From Sporosarcina sp. HYO08 (GTDB lineage: Bacteria; Bacillota; Bacilli; Bacillales_A; Planococcaceae): a DNA stretch of 64,000 nucleotides. The translations under genes and the position numbers were made by a program. Of the stretch, positions 27,045 to 36,133 are shown piece after piece. The first letter of the stretch is position 1, and each line of letters starts with the position of its first letter. The stretch lies in the NCBI RefSeq assembly GCF_001563475.1, contig NZ_LPUT01000001.1, positions 310,001 through 374,000 on the forward strand, read 5' to 3'. A model generated the notes under the pieces. It saw only the letters and a program-made list of their open reading frames with translations. It was not told where the DNA came from and made no database searches.

Positions 27045-27280
27045 ATGCGATGATTGGAAGAGTACGTCAATTTGTTTATTGTAGAGAGGGATCCGGTGGT
27101 GAAAGGACCTATAAACGATTGACCGAAGTCACCCATGAGCAGTTTCCGTGAAAGTAATCATAGCGGGAACCGGTTTGAAGCCGTTAAAGCAGGTTGAGGT
27201 GTACGTGATTTTACGTACACGAATAAAGGTGGTACCGCGAACAACTCCTTCGTCCTTTAAAGACGACAGGAGTTTTTTTG
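27045..27280 (+). promoter_or_regulatory. T-box riboswitch of valS, GTC (valine) specifier
   Basis: All standard elements are present: the AGTA motif near 27060, the GGTGGTGAAAG stem I loop around 27095, specifier loop CCGAA-GTC-ACCCATGAG with GTC at 27128-27130, stem III GTGTACGT/ACGTACAC (27199-27220), the T-box AAAGGTGGTACCGCG at 27225-27239, and the terminator ACTCCT..CGTC / GACG..AGGAGT (27244-27273) with seven T. Uncharged tRNA-Val should favour the antiterminator and valS expression. Confidence 0.95.
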
Positions 27281-27307
27281 TGTTCAATTTTAAGGAGGAA
27301 TTTAGTT

Positions 27308-29956
27308 ATGACGAACGAACAGCAAACGTCAATGCCAACAAAATACGATCCCGGGGCGATTGAATCGGGTCGTTACGAATGGTGGTTAAAAGGGAAGTAT
27401 TTTGAGGCACAGCCAAAAAGCGAGAAAGAACCGTATACAATCGTCATTCCACCGCCGAACGTGACAGGAAAACTGCACTTAGGCCACGCATGGGATACGA
27501 CATTACAAGATATTCTCGTTCGTATGAAACGTATGCAAGGATATGATGCTTTATGGCTTCCTGGAATGGACCATGCTGGCATCGCAACCCAAGCACGTGT
27601 TGAAGCACGATTGCGTGAAGAAGGAAAGTCACGCTATGATTTAGGGCGCGAAAAGTTTTTGGAAGAAACATGGAAATGGAAAGAAGAATATGCAGGTCAT
27701 ATTCGTGAACAATGGGCAAAGCTTGGGCTTGGGCTTGATTACACACGCGAGCGCTTCACGTTAGATGAGGGACTTTCACGTGCGGTGCGTGAAGTGTTTG
27801 TCAAGTTGTACGAAAAAGGGTTTATTTACCGCGGTGAATATATTATTAACTGGGACCCAGCGACAAAAACAGCTCTTTCCGACATCGAAGTTATTCACAA
27901 AGATGTACAAGGCGCATTCTATCATATGCGTTATCCGCTGGCGGATGGTACGGGCAGCATCGAAATTGCGACGACACGTCCAGAAACGATGCTCGGCGAT
28001 ACAGCCGTTGCGGTGCATCCAGAAGATGAGCGCTATAAGCATTTAATCGGTAAAATGGTAAAATTGCCAATCGTTGAACGTGAAATCCCGATTGTCGCAG
28101 ACGACTACGTTGATATGGAGTTTGGAAGTGGCGCCGTGAAAATTACGCCTGCGCATGACCCGAATGACTTTGAAATCGGTAACCGTCATGACTTGCCGCG
28201 CGTACTTGTCATGAATGAAGACGGCACGATGAATGAACTGGCTGGTAAATATAACGGCATGGATCGTTTTGAATGCCGGAAGCAAATTGTGAAGGACTTG
28301 CAAGACATGGGCGTTCTGTTCAAAATCGAAGATCACTTGCACTCTGTCGGACATTCTGAGCGCAGCGGCGCAGTCGTTGAGCCTTACCTTTCTACGCAGT
28401 GGTTCGTTAAAATGCAGCCGCTAGCGGATGAAGCGATTAAACTGCAACAATCAGAAGACAAAGTCCATTTCGTGCCGGAACGTTTTGAAAAGACGTATTT
28501 GAACTGGATGGAAAACATTCATGATTGGTGTATTTCACGTCAACTTTGGTGGGGGCACCGTATTCCGGCTTGGTACCACAAGGAAACGGGCGAAGTATAC
28601 GTTGGACACGATGCGCCTCAAGACGCTGAAAATTGGAAGCAAGACGAAGACGTATTGGACACATGGTTCTCCTCTGCATTATGGCCGTTTTCAACGATGG
28701 GCTGGCCAGATGTAGACAATGAAGAATTCAAGCGCTACTACCCGACAGATGCGCTTGTGACAGGGTATGACATCATTTTCTTCTGGGTATCCCGCATGAT
28801 TTTCCAAGGAAAAGAGTTTACAGGGCAGCGTCCATTTAAAGATGTCTTAATTCACGGACTTGTACGTGCGGAAGATGGACGCAAAATGTCCAAGTCACTT
28901 GGCAACGGCGTTGACCCGATGGATGTCATCGACAAGTACGGGGCAGATGCACTCCGCTACTTCTTATCGACGGGATCGTCACCAGGGCATGACCTTCGTT
29001 ATTCAAATGAGAAAGTAGAAGCAGTATGGAACTTTGCGAACAAAATTTGGAACGCATCCCGCTTTGCACTCATGAATATGGATGGCATGACGTATGATGA
29101 GATCGATCTATCCGGCGAGAAATCTGTAGCTGACGCATGGATATTAACACGTTTGAATGAAACGATCGAGCAAGTGACGCATCTCGCGGATAAATATGAA
29201 TTCGGTGAAGTGGGTCGTGCGCTTTATAATTTCATTTGGGATGATTTCTGTGACTGGTATATCGAAATGGCGAAGCTGCCATTGTACGGAGAAGACGAAG
29301 CTGCGAAGAAAATGACACGTTCGGTGCTTGCGCACGTGCTCGACAACACAATGCGTTTGTTGCATCCATTCATGCCATTCATCACGGAAGAAATTTGGCA
29401 AAACTTGCCGCATGAAGGGGAGTCCATCACAGTGGCGGCATGGCCGACTGTCGATGAAAAACTATCTGATGTTGAGCGTGCTTCAAATATGAAACTGCTC
29501 ATGGACATCATTCGTGCAGTACGAAATATCCGCGCAGAAGTGAACACACCAATGAGCAAAAAAGTGCCGCTCTACATTGCGGCAAAAGATGAAGCAACGA
29601 GTGCGGTGCTCGAAGCAAACCGCGGCTACATCGAACGCTTCTGTAACCCAGAAACACTCACAATCGGAAAAGACATCGAAGCCCCAGGCAAATCGATGTC
29701 AGCAGTCGTCACAGGCGCAGAACTATTCCTGCCGCTTGAAGGCTTGTTAAATATCGATGAAGAACTCGCACGACTTCAAAAAGAACTGGCGAAATGGGAA
29801 AGCGAAGTCAAACGCGTCCAAGGAAAACTATCCAACGAACGTTTCATTTCCAAAGCCCCAGAGGCAGTTGTAGAGGAAGAACGTGCAAAAGAAAAAGACT
29901 ACCTGGAAAAACGTGCGGCGGTTGAGCGCCGTATGCAGGAGTTGAAAGAGATTTAA
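27308..29956 (+). CDS. valS: Valyl-tRNA synthetase
   Basis: An 882-residue class I synthetase with the HIGH-type motif [13 protein letters not shown], the editing domain ([19 protein letters not shown]), [17 protein letters not shown], the KMSKS loop [11 protein letters not shown], the anticodon-binding domain and a C-terminal coiled-coil arm ([20 protein letters not shown]). The start is ATG 27308 behind AAGGAGG (27291-27297); an upstream ATG at 27278 lies in the T-box terminator region. It is under T-box control. Confidence 0.98.
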   Translation: MTNEQQTSMPTKYDPGAIESGRYEWWLKGKYFEAQPKSEKEPYTIVIPPPNVTGKLHLGHAWDTTLQDILVRMKRMQGYDALWLPGMDHAGIATQARVEARLREEGKSRYDLGREKFLEETWKWKEEYAGHIREQWAKLGLGLDYTRERFTLDEGLSRAVREVFVKLYEKGFIYRGEYIINWDPATKTALSDIEVIHKDVQGAFYHMRYPLADGTGSIEIATTRPETMLGDTAVAVHPEDERYKHLIGKMVKLPIVEREIPIVADDYVDMEFGSGAVKITPAHDPNDFEIGNRHDLPRVLVMNEDGTMNELAGKYNGMDRFECRKQIVKDLQDMGVLFKIEDHLHSVGHSERSGAVVEPYLSTQWFVKMQPLADEAIKLQQSEDKVHFVPERFEKTYLNWMENIHDWCISRQLWWGHRIPAWYHKETGEVYVGHDAPQDAENWKQDEDVLDTWFSSALWPFSTMGWPDVDNEEFKRYYPTDALVTGYDIIFFWVSRMIFQGKEFTGQRPFKDVLIHGLVRAEDGRKMSKSLGNGVDPMDVIDKYGADALRYFLSTGSSPGHDLRYSNEKVEAVWNFANKIWNASRFALMNMDGMTYDEIDLSGEKSVADAWILTRLNETIEQVTHLADKYEFGEVGRALYNFIWDDFCDWYIEMAKLPLYGEDEAAKKMTRSVLAHVLDNTMRLLHPFMPFITEEIWQNLPHEGESITVAAWPTVDEKLSDVERASNMKLLMDIIRAVRNIRAEVNTPMSKKVPLYIAAKDEATSAVLEANRGYIERFCNPETLTIGKDIEAPGKSMSAVVTGAELFLPLEGLLNIDEELARLQKELAKWESEVKRVQGKLSNERFISKAPEAVVEEERAKEKDYLEKRAAVERRMQELKEI

Positions 29957-29972
29957 TATTTTAGAGCATGGA

Positions 29973-30007
29973 AAGCCTCGCGGAGAGAAATTTCTGCGGG
30001 GTTTTTG
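29973..30007 (+). terminator. Probable terminator after valS
   Basis: An imperfect hairpin pairs AGCCTCGC..GA with TC..GCGGGGT (G-T pairs and one mismatch), followed by TTTTTG. Confidence 0.6.
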
Positions 30008-30160
30008 TTATGTAGGAAATTCAAAAAAACCGAAGATTGAAATTGATAGCTTGCAAGTAATTTATGGTAATATGGTATTGAAGTTACAGTAGTTTAATAG
30101 AATTATAATTTGTATATAGGAAAAATGAATTAGTAATCACTTTGTAAAAGGGGGATCGGG

Positions 30161-30586
30161 ATGGGAAAGTTGAACAAACGGATAGATGAGCGTGGGTTGT
30201 CGCTGGTGGAAGTGCTAGCGGCGATTGTTATTCTTTCCATTGTATTAGTCACTTTTTTTAGCTTTTTCACTCAATCTACAAAATACTCTAAGTTTAATAA
30301 AGAGAAGTTGACAGCTGTGCAAGTCGCGGAGGAAGTCGTAGCAAAAATCCGCGATATCGAAAGTCAGGACGAGATTCTTGGGTTAGATGAATTTCAACTT
30401 GTTGGCGGCTTATATGTAGACACTACGACTTATCCTTCTTATAAAGTGGAAATTAATGCAACTCCGGGTCCGATTTCCACCCTAGGTAAAGCAATAATTA
30501 CCATAGAATCACTTTCTGAAACAGGAATTAAAGCCTTACCATTTACAACAGAAATGTACTTTAATGTTAGCGAGGAAACGCCATGA
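30161..30586 (+). CDS. Minor prepilin-like protein (PilV-type)
   Basis: A 141-residue type IV pilin-like protein. The leader ends in DERG and is followed by LSLVEVLAAIVILSIVLVTFF, the hydrophobic helix of class III signal peptides, with cleavage after Gly and Glu at +5. The rest is a small globular domain with no known motif. It is the first of three prepilin-like genes, overlapping the next by 4 nt. Minor pilins prime pilus assembly; which one this is cannot be said from sequence alone. Confidence 0.82.
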   Translation: MGKLNKRIDERGLSLVEVLAAIVILSIVLVTFFSFFTQSTKYSKFNKEKLTAVQVAEEVVAKIRDIESQDEILGLDEFQLVGGLYVDTTTYPSYKVEINATPGPISTLGKAIITIESLSETGIKALPFTTEMYFNVSEETP

Positions 30587-30993
30587 AAAATGAACGTGGT
30601 CTAACGCTAATAGAATTGCTTGCAGTTCTTGCCGTTGTGGGTATTATGATAACCTTGCTTACAACAGTCTTTATTAATGGATTCAGGGCATCCGAACGAA
30701 GCGCTACAAACCAAAAACTTCAGCAGGAAGCGAATTATATTACAGAAACAGTTAGAAAAGAGTATTTGAAACGTCAGGGGGACATCACAGACGTAGAATA
30801 TAAAAATGAAATTAAGTTGGAAAGTGATGCCGCTAATAAGGTTCTAAAAATGAATGGAAAGATAATATCTGAAGGTTATACGTATAGTGTGACTCCAACT
30901 ATAGCTCGATTGGGCTCACCTACTTTCGAATTAACAATTGAAAAGGACGGTAAATCATTCTCGGTTGATACAATATTTAGCAAGTTACAGTAG
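30583..30993 (+). CDS. Minor prepilin-like protein (PilW/GspJ-type)
   Basis: A 136-residue protein with prepilin cleavage motif NERG then LTLIELLAVLAVVGIMITLL, a helix with QKLQQEANYITETVRKEYLK, and a small beta-rich end. The position after a PilV-like gene and before a PilX-like gene, and the long N-terminal helix, suggest a PilW/GspJ-type minor pilin. It should be processed by PilD (46023-46775). Confidence 0.8.
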   Translation: MKNERGLTLIELLAVLAVVGIMITLLTTVFINGFRASERSATNQKLQQEANYITETVRKEYLKRQGDITDVEYKNEIKLESDAANKVLKMNGKIISEGYTYSVTPTIARLGSPTFELTIEKDGKSFSVDTIFSKLQ

Positions 30994-31025
30994 CTCCTAC
31001 TTCTAATATACGAGGAGGGATCAAG

Positions 31026-31961
31026 ATGAAAATTAGGAATAGTGAACGTGGTAGTGCGTTATTGATAGTGCTATTGCTCGTGGTAGTTTTCACGCTACTG
31101 GGAATGAGTCTTCTTACGATGAACATCTCCGCAGCAAAGCAATTTAAGAAGAAAGAGGAGCGAGTGCAGGCGAGGCACTTGGCGGAGATGGGGGTTTTGC
31201 ATTATAAGGCAGAAGTGGAAAAGATTGTGGAACAGGCTGTTTCTAGTAACGATGAAGATATTGATAGTTTGAAGAATAATATAGTAGGAATATCTATTCC
31301 AGAAGTAGGTTATGGTTATAAAGTAAAAAGGATTAATAGTATCTATGACAATGTTGAAGAAAGGTTACAAATTAAAATAGAGTCATTAGGGGAACCAATA
31401 TCTGGAACAACAAGAAGCAAAATCGAAGCAACAATTGTCATAAATACTAAAAATGGGAAGGATCTGGATGGGAAGCACTCCCCACCTACAAGAGATGATG
31501 TCTTGATAATAGAAAAAGGATTTGAAATACCTAAAAATGGTTACGGCCCAATTAATAAAGATCTTCATATCAAAGGTAATCTTACAGCGGTGAATGGAAA
31601 TCACAATACAAATCTGACTGTAATGAATGATTTGTATATTGAAGGGAATATAGATATTAATAATCATACATGTATCGTAGTGGATGGCGATTTAACAGTA
31701 TTGGGAAGTGTACCTGAAAATATTAGTGGAAAAGTTTATATCGTTGTAAATGGTAATGCCTATTTTCATACTGGCCCTGGTAAAATAAATAATGCAAGCA
31801 TATTTGTGCAGGGAAATGTAACGGGTAATAACTTGGGTGATTTAGATCAATATAAAGTGCAACCTAGTAAAGCGAACTGTCCGAATCTCATTAATCCTAA
31901 GATAAACTGGTTTGTTCATCCTAGCGTTGGCCCCAAATATATTGAGGCTGAAAGATTTTAA
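31026..31961 (+). CDS. PilX-like pilus-associated protein with a C-terminal repeat fold
   Basis: A 311-residue protein. The N-terminus SERG-SALLIVLLLVVVFTLLGMSLL looks like a prepilin-type segment but lacks Glu at +5, as in PilX/GspK-type tip proteins. After a helical stretch, residues 175-280 carry short hydrophobic-Gly-Asn repeats (DLHIKGNLTAV, DLYIEGNIDI, VVDGDLTVLGS, VVNGNAYFH, IFVQGNVTG) suggestive of a beta-solenoid. GAGGAGGGATC precedes ATG 31026. It may cap the pilus or bind a surface; function is inferred. Confidence 0.7.
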   Translation: MKIRNSERGSALLIVLLLVVVFTLLGMSLLTMNISAAKQFKKKEERVQARHLAEMGVLHYKAEVEKIVEQAVSSNDEDIDSLKNNIVGISIPEVGYGYKVKRINSIYDNVEERLQIKIESLGEPISGTTRSKIEATIVINTKNGKDLDGKHSPPTRDDVLIIEKGFEIPKNGYGPINKDLHIKGNLTAVNGNHNTNLTVMNDLYIEGNIDINNHTCIVVDGDLTVLGSVPENISGKVYIVVNGNAYFHTGPGKINNASIFVQGNVTGNNLGDLDQYKVQPSKANCPNLINPKINWFVHPSVGPKYIEAERF

Positions 31962-31996
31962 GGTGCCTACGCGTTCCACAATTTCAACTTATTCGA

Positions 31997-32032
31997 CATC
32001 CTTTGATCCCTTTTTGATCAAGGGATGTTTTT
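31997..32032 (+). terminator. Terminator after the minor pilin operon
   Basis: CATCCTTTGATC (31997-32008) pairs with GATCAAGGGATG (32016-32027, one G-T), followed by TTTTTAT. Confidence 0.8.
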
Positions 32033-32233
32033 ATTCATCAAAATTTTATTTTTCACGGAATTAGATAGTCTTTTTCGTTTAAAATCTAAAAATGCCCTCA
32101 AATTCAATTCCAAAATGAAGTTATCCGACTTTCTGTACAATTTACGTACTCTCTTTTCTGTTATATAGTAAGGGTCAGCGTAGATATTAAATAAAAACAA
32201 AAATACATAAAGAAGATTCGGAGGTGGAGTTTA

Positions 32234-32737
32234 ATGGAAAAACAAATGTTAGAAATGATGAAGAAAATGATGGGATCTATTTCCGAACTACAGACGGAAA
32301 TGTCCAAAATGAATGGTCGTGTTAATGAACTCCAATCGGAAATGACGAACCGTTTCGAGGGTTTTGAATCGGGGATGACAAACCGCTTCGAGGGTTTTGA
32401 ATCGGGGATGACAAACCGCTTCGAGGGTTTTGAATCAAAGATGACAAACCACTTCGAGGGTTTTGAATCAGAGATGACCAATCGCTTTGAGCATATTGAA
32501 TCAGAAATGTCGAACCGCTTTGAACAAGTTGAATCGAACATGGAAAATCGTTTTGAACAGGTGGATTCTCGTCTGGATTCGATTGACGAGAAACTAAATG
32601 GGATCGGTTTACAGTTTGAAGAAGTTGCGAAGGCCCGCATTGCATTTGAAGCTACGGTTTCCAAAGACATTAGATATTTAAAACATAAAACCGTACAAAT
32701 CGAGAAAGACGTTTTTCTCTTAAATCCAGATCAGTAA
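32234..32737 (+). CDS. Coiled-coil protein with seven tandem 11-residue repeats
   Basis: A 167-residue, highly charged helical protein. Residues 36-112 are seven copies of an 11-residue unit, consensus EMTNRFEGFES, with the middle copies nearly identical in DNA (33-bp units at about 32339-32569). An 11-residue period fits a right-handed (hendecad) coiled coil. The start at 32234 follows GGAGGTGG. No membrane segment, signal or enzyme motif. Function unknown. The frame stays open for 59 more codons after the TAA. Confidence 0.75.
   Translation: MEKQMLEMMKKMMGSISELQTEMSKMNGRVNELQSEMTNRFEGFESGMTNRFEGFESGMTNRFEGFESKMTNHFEGFESEMTNRFEHIESEMSNRFEQVESNMENRFEQVDSRLDSIDEKLNGIGLQFEEVAKARIAFEATVSKDIRYLKHKTVQIEKDVFLLNPDQ
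32339..32569 (+). repeat. Tandem 33-bp coding repeats
   Basis: Seven consecutive 33-bp units. The first four differ at few positions and two neighbouring units share the same GGGATGACAAACCGCTTCGA run, so copy number could vary by slippage or recombination. All changes keep the frame. Confidence 0.85.
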
Positions 32738-32803
32738 CTTCGTAAGTGCCTTCATAAAGAAGCTATTGGATTGTTTAAACAAGCAAGTCCAGCACAACAA
32801 AAT

Positions 32804-32930
32804 CCTCACACAACTAAAAACAAAATTATCTGTGATATTTATCACAGAATTGAATCTAGAAGTGTATTAAACTTAACTCTCGAATACTTTGAATTGTTCG
32901 AGTATAAAGATAGATAGGAGTTGTGTGAGG
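32804..32930 (+). promoter_or_regulatory. Structured leader or inverted repeat ahead of the DGC-domain gene
   Basis: CCTCACACAACT (32804-32815) and AGTTGTGTGAGG (32919-32930) are perfect 12-bp complements; the right arm ends at the ATG and covers the ribosome site. Inside are a perfect hairpin TCTGTGAT/ATCACAGA (32829-32848) and a shorter one CTCGAA/TTCGAG (32879-32902). As RNA this would be a three-way junction hiding the start. TGTGA-N6-TCACA at 32831-32846 also matches the Fnr/CRP-type DNA site. Confidence 0.5.
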
Positions 32931-33302
32931 ATGAGGAAAAAAACAGATATGCCGCTTGTTTATTCATGTTCGGGCTGCTCTTCCGCAGCTCAGACCGCTA
33001 ATACAATTGCGATTAAAATGGATCGGGCGGAAATTGCGGAAATGTCTTGTATTGCGGGTGTCGGCGGCGATGTCAAATCACTTGTGAAAACGGCGAAGTC
33101 GGGCAGGGATATTATTGCGCTGGATGGCTGTCCGCTCTCTTGTTCGAAGCATATTTTAGCAAGGCATGACCTGCAGCCGAAACACCATTTTATCTTGACC
33201 CAATATGATGTTCCAAAGAAAAATGGTGTCGATCCAGATCCGGTGCTGACGGAAAGGGTGTACGAACAACTCTTAGAAAACTTGGCCGTACCTACGCAAT
33301 GA
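32931..33302 (+). CDS. DGC-domain putative zinc-binding protein
   Basis: A 123-residue protein with conserved cysteines in YSCSGCSSAAQ, MSCIAGVGG and the motif LDGCPLSCSKHI, the pattern of the DGC (Asp-Gly-Cys) domain family, which is thought to bind zinc. The role is unknown; homologues often lie near metal or redox genes. The start ATG 32931 is preceded by GGAG and TGAGG and by an unusual inverted repeat. A bidirectional terminator follows. Confidence 0.82.
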   Translation: MRKKTDMPLVYSCSGCSSAAQTANTIAIKMDRAEIAEMSCIAGVGGDVKSLVKTAKSGRDIIALDGCPLSCSKHILARHDLQPKHHFILTQYDVPKKNGVDPDPVLTERVYEQLLENLAVPTQ

Positions 33303-33309
33303 TGATCAT

Positions 33310-33352
33310 AAAAAATAGCAGTCACCCGCGAATGGGTGCCGCTATTTTTTAA
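33310..33352. terminator. Bidirectional terminator between the DGC gene and the MBL-fold gene
   Basis: AAAAAATAGC and CACCC on the left pair with GGGTG and GCTATTTTTT on the right with one small mismatch, giving A and T tracts for both strands. Confidence 0.85.
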
Positions 33353-34290
33353 TTTGCCGAGTAATACCACTTACCATCTTTTAACTCTCTCAGGCATTGA
33401 CCATCCTGCCGCAAGTATTCTAGATGTGCCAACGTTTCACCAATCGCAAACCGTGATTCGTGGACGGACAATTCCCGGCGGAAGAGGCGCTCGCACGTTT
33501 CAAAAACCGTCGACTCCACAGTGATCACTTGAAGTGTTTCTTCCAATCGTTCCTCATGATGCTTAATGAGTTCATTAATTCGCTCATTCGCACCGTAAAA
33601 AGGTCTCCCATGTGAAGGAATGACAAACTCCACATCTAATTGTTTCACTTTCTCTAATGAATGAAAAAACGATCGCAGCGGATTCTCCTCTTTTCCAAAC
33701 CAATGCGAAATATTGGGGCTGATGCCCGGCAAAATATGATCGGTTGAAAAAAGTACATTTTTCTCTGCATTATAAAAGCAAACCAATCCCTCAGCGTGCC
33801 CCGGTGTAAAGATCACTTCATATTCATAACGTCCGATCAGAACCTTCTCACCTTCCGTGAAATAATGATCGAATGTCGGAAAAGGCGTGACAGAACGAAT
33901 GGCTTTTTCATTGTCTTTCGCAATGTGATGAGCCATTTCAAGCGGAAGCCCTGCTTTTTCGTAATGAACGGGCAGCTCCTGGATAAAATCCATATTCCAT
34001 TTTGAAAGGCTATTGTGGGCATCTGTTTTTGACATAGATACGCGTGCATCGGTCATTTGTTGAAGTCTGCCGGCAAAACCAAAATGATCTGGATGATAGT
34101 GGGTGATATATAGATCCGTTATGTTTTTACCGCGTATCTGTTCTTCCCAAACTGCTTTCGTATACGTATTATGTAGTCCTGCATCGATAATAGTCCAGCC
34201 ATTTTCACCTTCTGCCATAAAACAATTCACATGGTTCAGTCGGAAAGGCAAATCTAATGTAACGGTCGTAATGCCTAATTGTTCAAGCAT
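33349..34290 (-). CDS. Metallo-beta-lactamase-fold hydrolase
   Basis: A 313-residue MBL-fold protein with the metal motif THYHPDHFG, further ligands in TPGHAEGL and STDHILPG, and a final histidine in IPSHGRPF. The C-terminal third is helical with a winged-helix look (FETCERLFRRELS, then YLRQDGQ), as in glyoxalase-II-like or LACTB2-like hydrolases. ATG 34290 follows GGGGGA; an upstream start is possible but adds an atypical N-terminus. The substrate cannot be read from sequence. Confidence 0.85.
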   Translation of the reverse strand: MLEQLGITTVTLDLPFRLNHVNCFMAEGENGWTIIDAGLHNTYTKAVWEEQIRGKNITDLYITHYHPDHFGFAGRLQQMTDARVSMSKTDAHNSLSKWNMDFIQELPVHYEKAGLPLEMAHHIAKDNEKAIRSVTPFPTFDHYFTEGEKVLIGRYEYEVIFTPGHAEGLVCFYNAEKNVLFSTDHILPGISPNISHWFGKEENPLRSFFHSLEKVKQLDVEFVIPSHGRPFYGANERINELIKHHEERLEETLQVITVESTVFETCERLFRRELSVHESRFAIGETLAHLEYLRQDGQCLRELKDGKWYYSAN

Positions 34291-34401
34291 CGAATTCCCC
34301 CATTCTTCTTTAATGACTATAACAATGAGCATGATTTCCATCAAGTGACTCGTTTCAAAGGAGAGAAAATGAAAGGATCGAACGAATCACCTGCCAGAAC
34401 A

Positions 34402-35208
34402 TCACATCCGAACAAGCATATTGATCTCTTCATTGATATAGTTCAGCAGTTTCCTTGCCACCGAAAAATCATGCGTCGCGTACATTGATCTGGCACCGAC
34501 CGGATCTTCAATTTCATTCAAAATCCAGCGGCCATCTGGCAATAATAAAAAGTCGATCCCGATATAGTCACTTTTTAACACCTGGGTGATCATCGTGACT
34601 TCTTTTACTTGCCAGTTTACCAACTCGTATTTTTCAACAGTTCCGCCAAGTGTATAATTGGATTTGAATGAATCATTGCCGATTCGTTTTACCGCACCGA
34701 GCACCTCATTTCCCATCATGAAGACTCGTACGTCAGTGGAACCCGATTGAATAAAAGGCTGCATAATGAGTTCCCGATTTGAGAACTCCTTCAAAAACAC
34801 TTTTGCATCATGTGAAGATTCGCATCGCACAACTTCATTTCCACCATGTCCGTCAACCGTCTTTAGTACAATGGGGTAGGTTCGAATATCCGTCACTTCC
34901 TGAACGCGTTTAGTCGGGATGGCTTGAATGCCAAGCATTGTCGCAAACTCAAACGTACGCAGCTTATGATTCGCAACACGGTTCACTTCGGATCGGTTGA
35001 AAATACGGAAACCCGCGTCTTCCCATCCAGCAGAACGTTCGTGGTTACGATCACGGTATAAAATAAAATCTGCATCTGCTTCAGGTTTTTCATCATCTAC
35101 CAGTAACGTCAATTCAATGCCGATCGCGGACGCTTCTTTTTGTAAATCAATGATAAACGCCCCGTTGCGATTTGCCTCAAAACTTGAATAATACACATAC
35201 CCCTTCAT
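34402..35208 (-). CDS. ATP-grasp family protein, RimK-like (second of a pair)
   Basis: A 268-residue protein with ATP-grasp features: the nucleotide lysine and glycine-rich loop in PIVLKTVDGHGGNEVV, the hinge IMQPFIQSGSTDVRVFMMG, and a metal-binding end GIDFLLLPDGRWILNEIEDPVGARS. The usual E-x-N metal motif reads NEIED here, so catalysis or metal binding may differ. Its start overlaps the preceding ATP-grasp gene by 4 nt, so the pair is coupled. Such enzymes ligate a carboxylate to an amine; the substrates are unknown. Confidence 0.78.
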   Translation of the reverse strand: MKGYVYYSSFEANRNGAFIIDLQKEASAIGIELTLLVDDEKPEADADFILYRDRNHERSAGWEDAGFRIFNRSEVNRVANHKLRTFEFATMLGIQAIPTKRVQEVTDIRTYPIVLKTVDGHGGNEVVRCESSHDAKVFLKEFSNRELIMQPFIQSGSTDVRVFMMGNEVLGAVKRIGNDSFKSNYTLGGTVEKYELVNWQVKEVTMITQVLKSDYIGIDFLLLPDGRWILNEIEDPVGARSMYATHDFSVARKLLNYINEEINMLVRM

Positions 35209-36071
35209 CCGAGCTTCTCCAAAATATACGCAATCATCGCATCTGCAACATTAATCCCAGTGACATTGTAAATATTACGAATATGCGCGGCAGCATTCAC
35301 TTCACAGACGAGTGGCTCTTCGTTTTCGCCAAATAATAAATCGACACCCGCAAACTCTGCGCCAACAGCTTGTGCCGCTCGCAATGCCAGTTTCGCTTGC
35401 TCCGCCGTCAGTTCAACTTGACGCGCAACGCCGCCATTTGTAATATTCGCCCTGAAATCTGTCTCGGAATAGCGATACATCGCAGCAACGATTTTCTTGC
35501 CGACAATATTCACCCGAATATCCCGTCCGCGGCTCGTGGCGATGAACTTTTGAAAGACGTAATCGACACCTCGCAACGCTTCCACTTTTTCATAAAATTG
35601 CTCCTCGTTTTCGATTAAATACACTTTCATACCAAACGATCCATGACCTTCTTTAATAATCATTGGGAGTCCAAGCTGTTCCACCACACGCTCATAATAG
35701 CCGGATTCCTGAATCGTAAATTTGGGATATACTTTCGGCGCAAGGATCGTTTCTGGCATTGACACTCCATGCTTCGCCAATTCCAAATATTGGTACGCCT
35801 TATTATCGCATGTATGAATCACTTCCGGGTCATTAAAAACTGGGATCCCTGCGTTTTTTAAATACTTTGCAAGTAAAATATCTTTATCGAGAAAAACGAT
35901 GAAATGGGGTGGCTGATCCACGATTTCCTTCAAATTCATCATCACTTCATAGTTTTTTTTCAGTTCTGCGGCAATGCCTGCTTTTTCGGCGGCTTCTTTT
36001 ACTAATTCGGCCTGATCTTTAAATTTATCACTCGTTAAACTTCCATTATAAATAATCCAGCATTTCTTCAA
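35205..36071 (-). CDS. RimK-like ATP-grasp ligase (first of a pair)
   Basis: A 288-residue protein close to RimK/LysX in layout: pre-ATP-grasp domain (1-95), LPMIIKEGHGSFGMKVYLI, the FQKFIATSRGRDIRVNIVG stretch, DFRANITNGG, and the metal site GVDLLFGENEEPLVCEVNAAAH followed by TGINVADAM. RimK homologues add glutamate or other amino acids to a C-terminal residue. TTG 36071 is the apparent start. It is divergent from folC with only 62 nt between, and cotranscribed with a second ATP-grasp gene. Confidence 0.82.
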   Translation of the reverse strand: MKKCWIIYNGSLTSDKFKDQAELVKEAAEKAGIAAELKKNYEVMMNLKEIVDQPPHFIVFLDKDILLAKYLKNAGIPVFNDPEVIHTCDNKAYQYLELAKHGVSMPETILAPKVYPKFTIQESGYYERVVEQLGLPMIIKEGHGSFGMKVYLIENEEQFYEKVEALRGVDYVFQKFIATSRGRDIRVNIVGKKIVAAMYRYSETDFRANITNGGVARQVELTAEQAKLALRAAQAVGAEFAGVDLLFGENEEPLVCEVNAAAHIRNIYNVTGINVADAMIAYILEKLG

Positions 36072-36133
36072 TTCCCGTTCCCCCGACCATGATATACTTT
36101 TTCTAGATAGATTTTACCACACGGAGGGTTTAC

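Noticed and set aside
32018..32200. 60-residue frame on the minus strand before the coiled-coil gene
   Set aside because: TTG start with no ribosome site, and composition typical of AT-rich intergenic sequence.
32339..32569. Short tandem repeats considered as a CRISPR array
   Set aside because: The units abut without spacers, are in frame and encode the coiled coil; no cas genes are nearby.
32161..32670. 169-residue minus-strand frame with PSKRFVI repeats
   Set aside because: It is the reverse complement of the 33-bp coding repeats of the plus-strand coiled-coil gene; the repeats keep it open.
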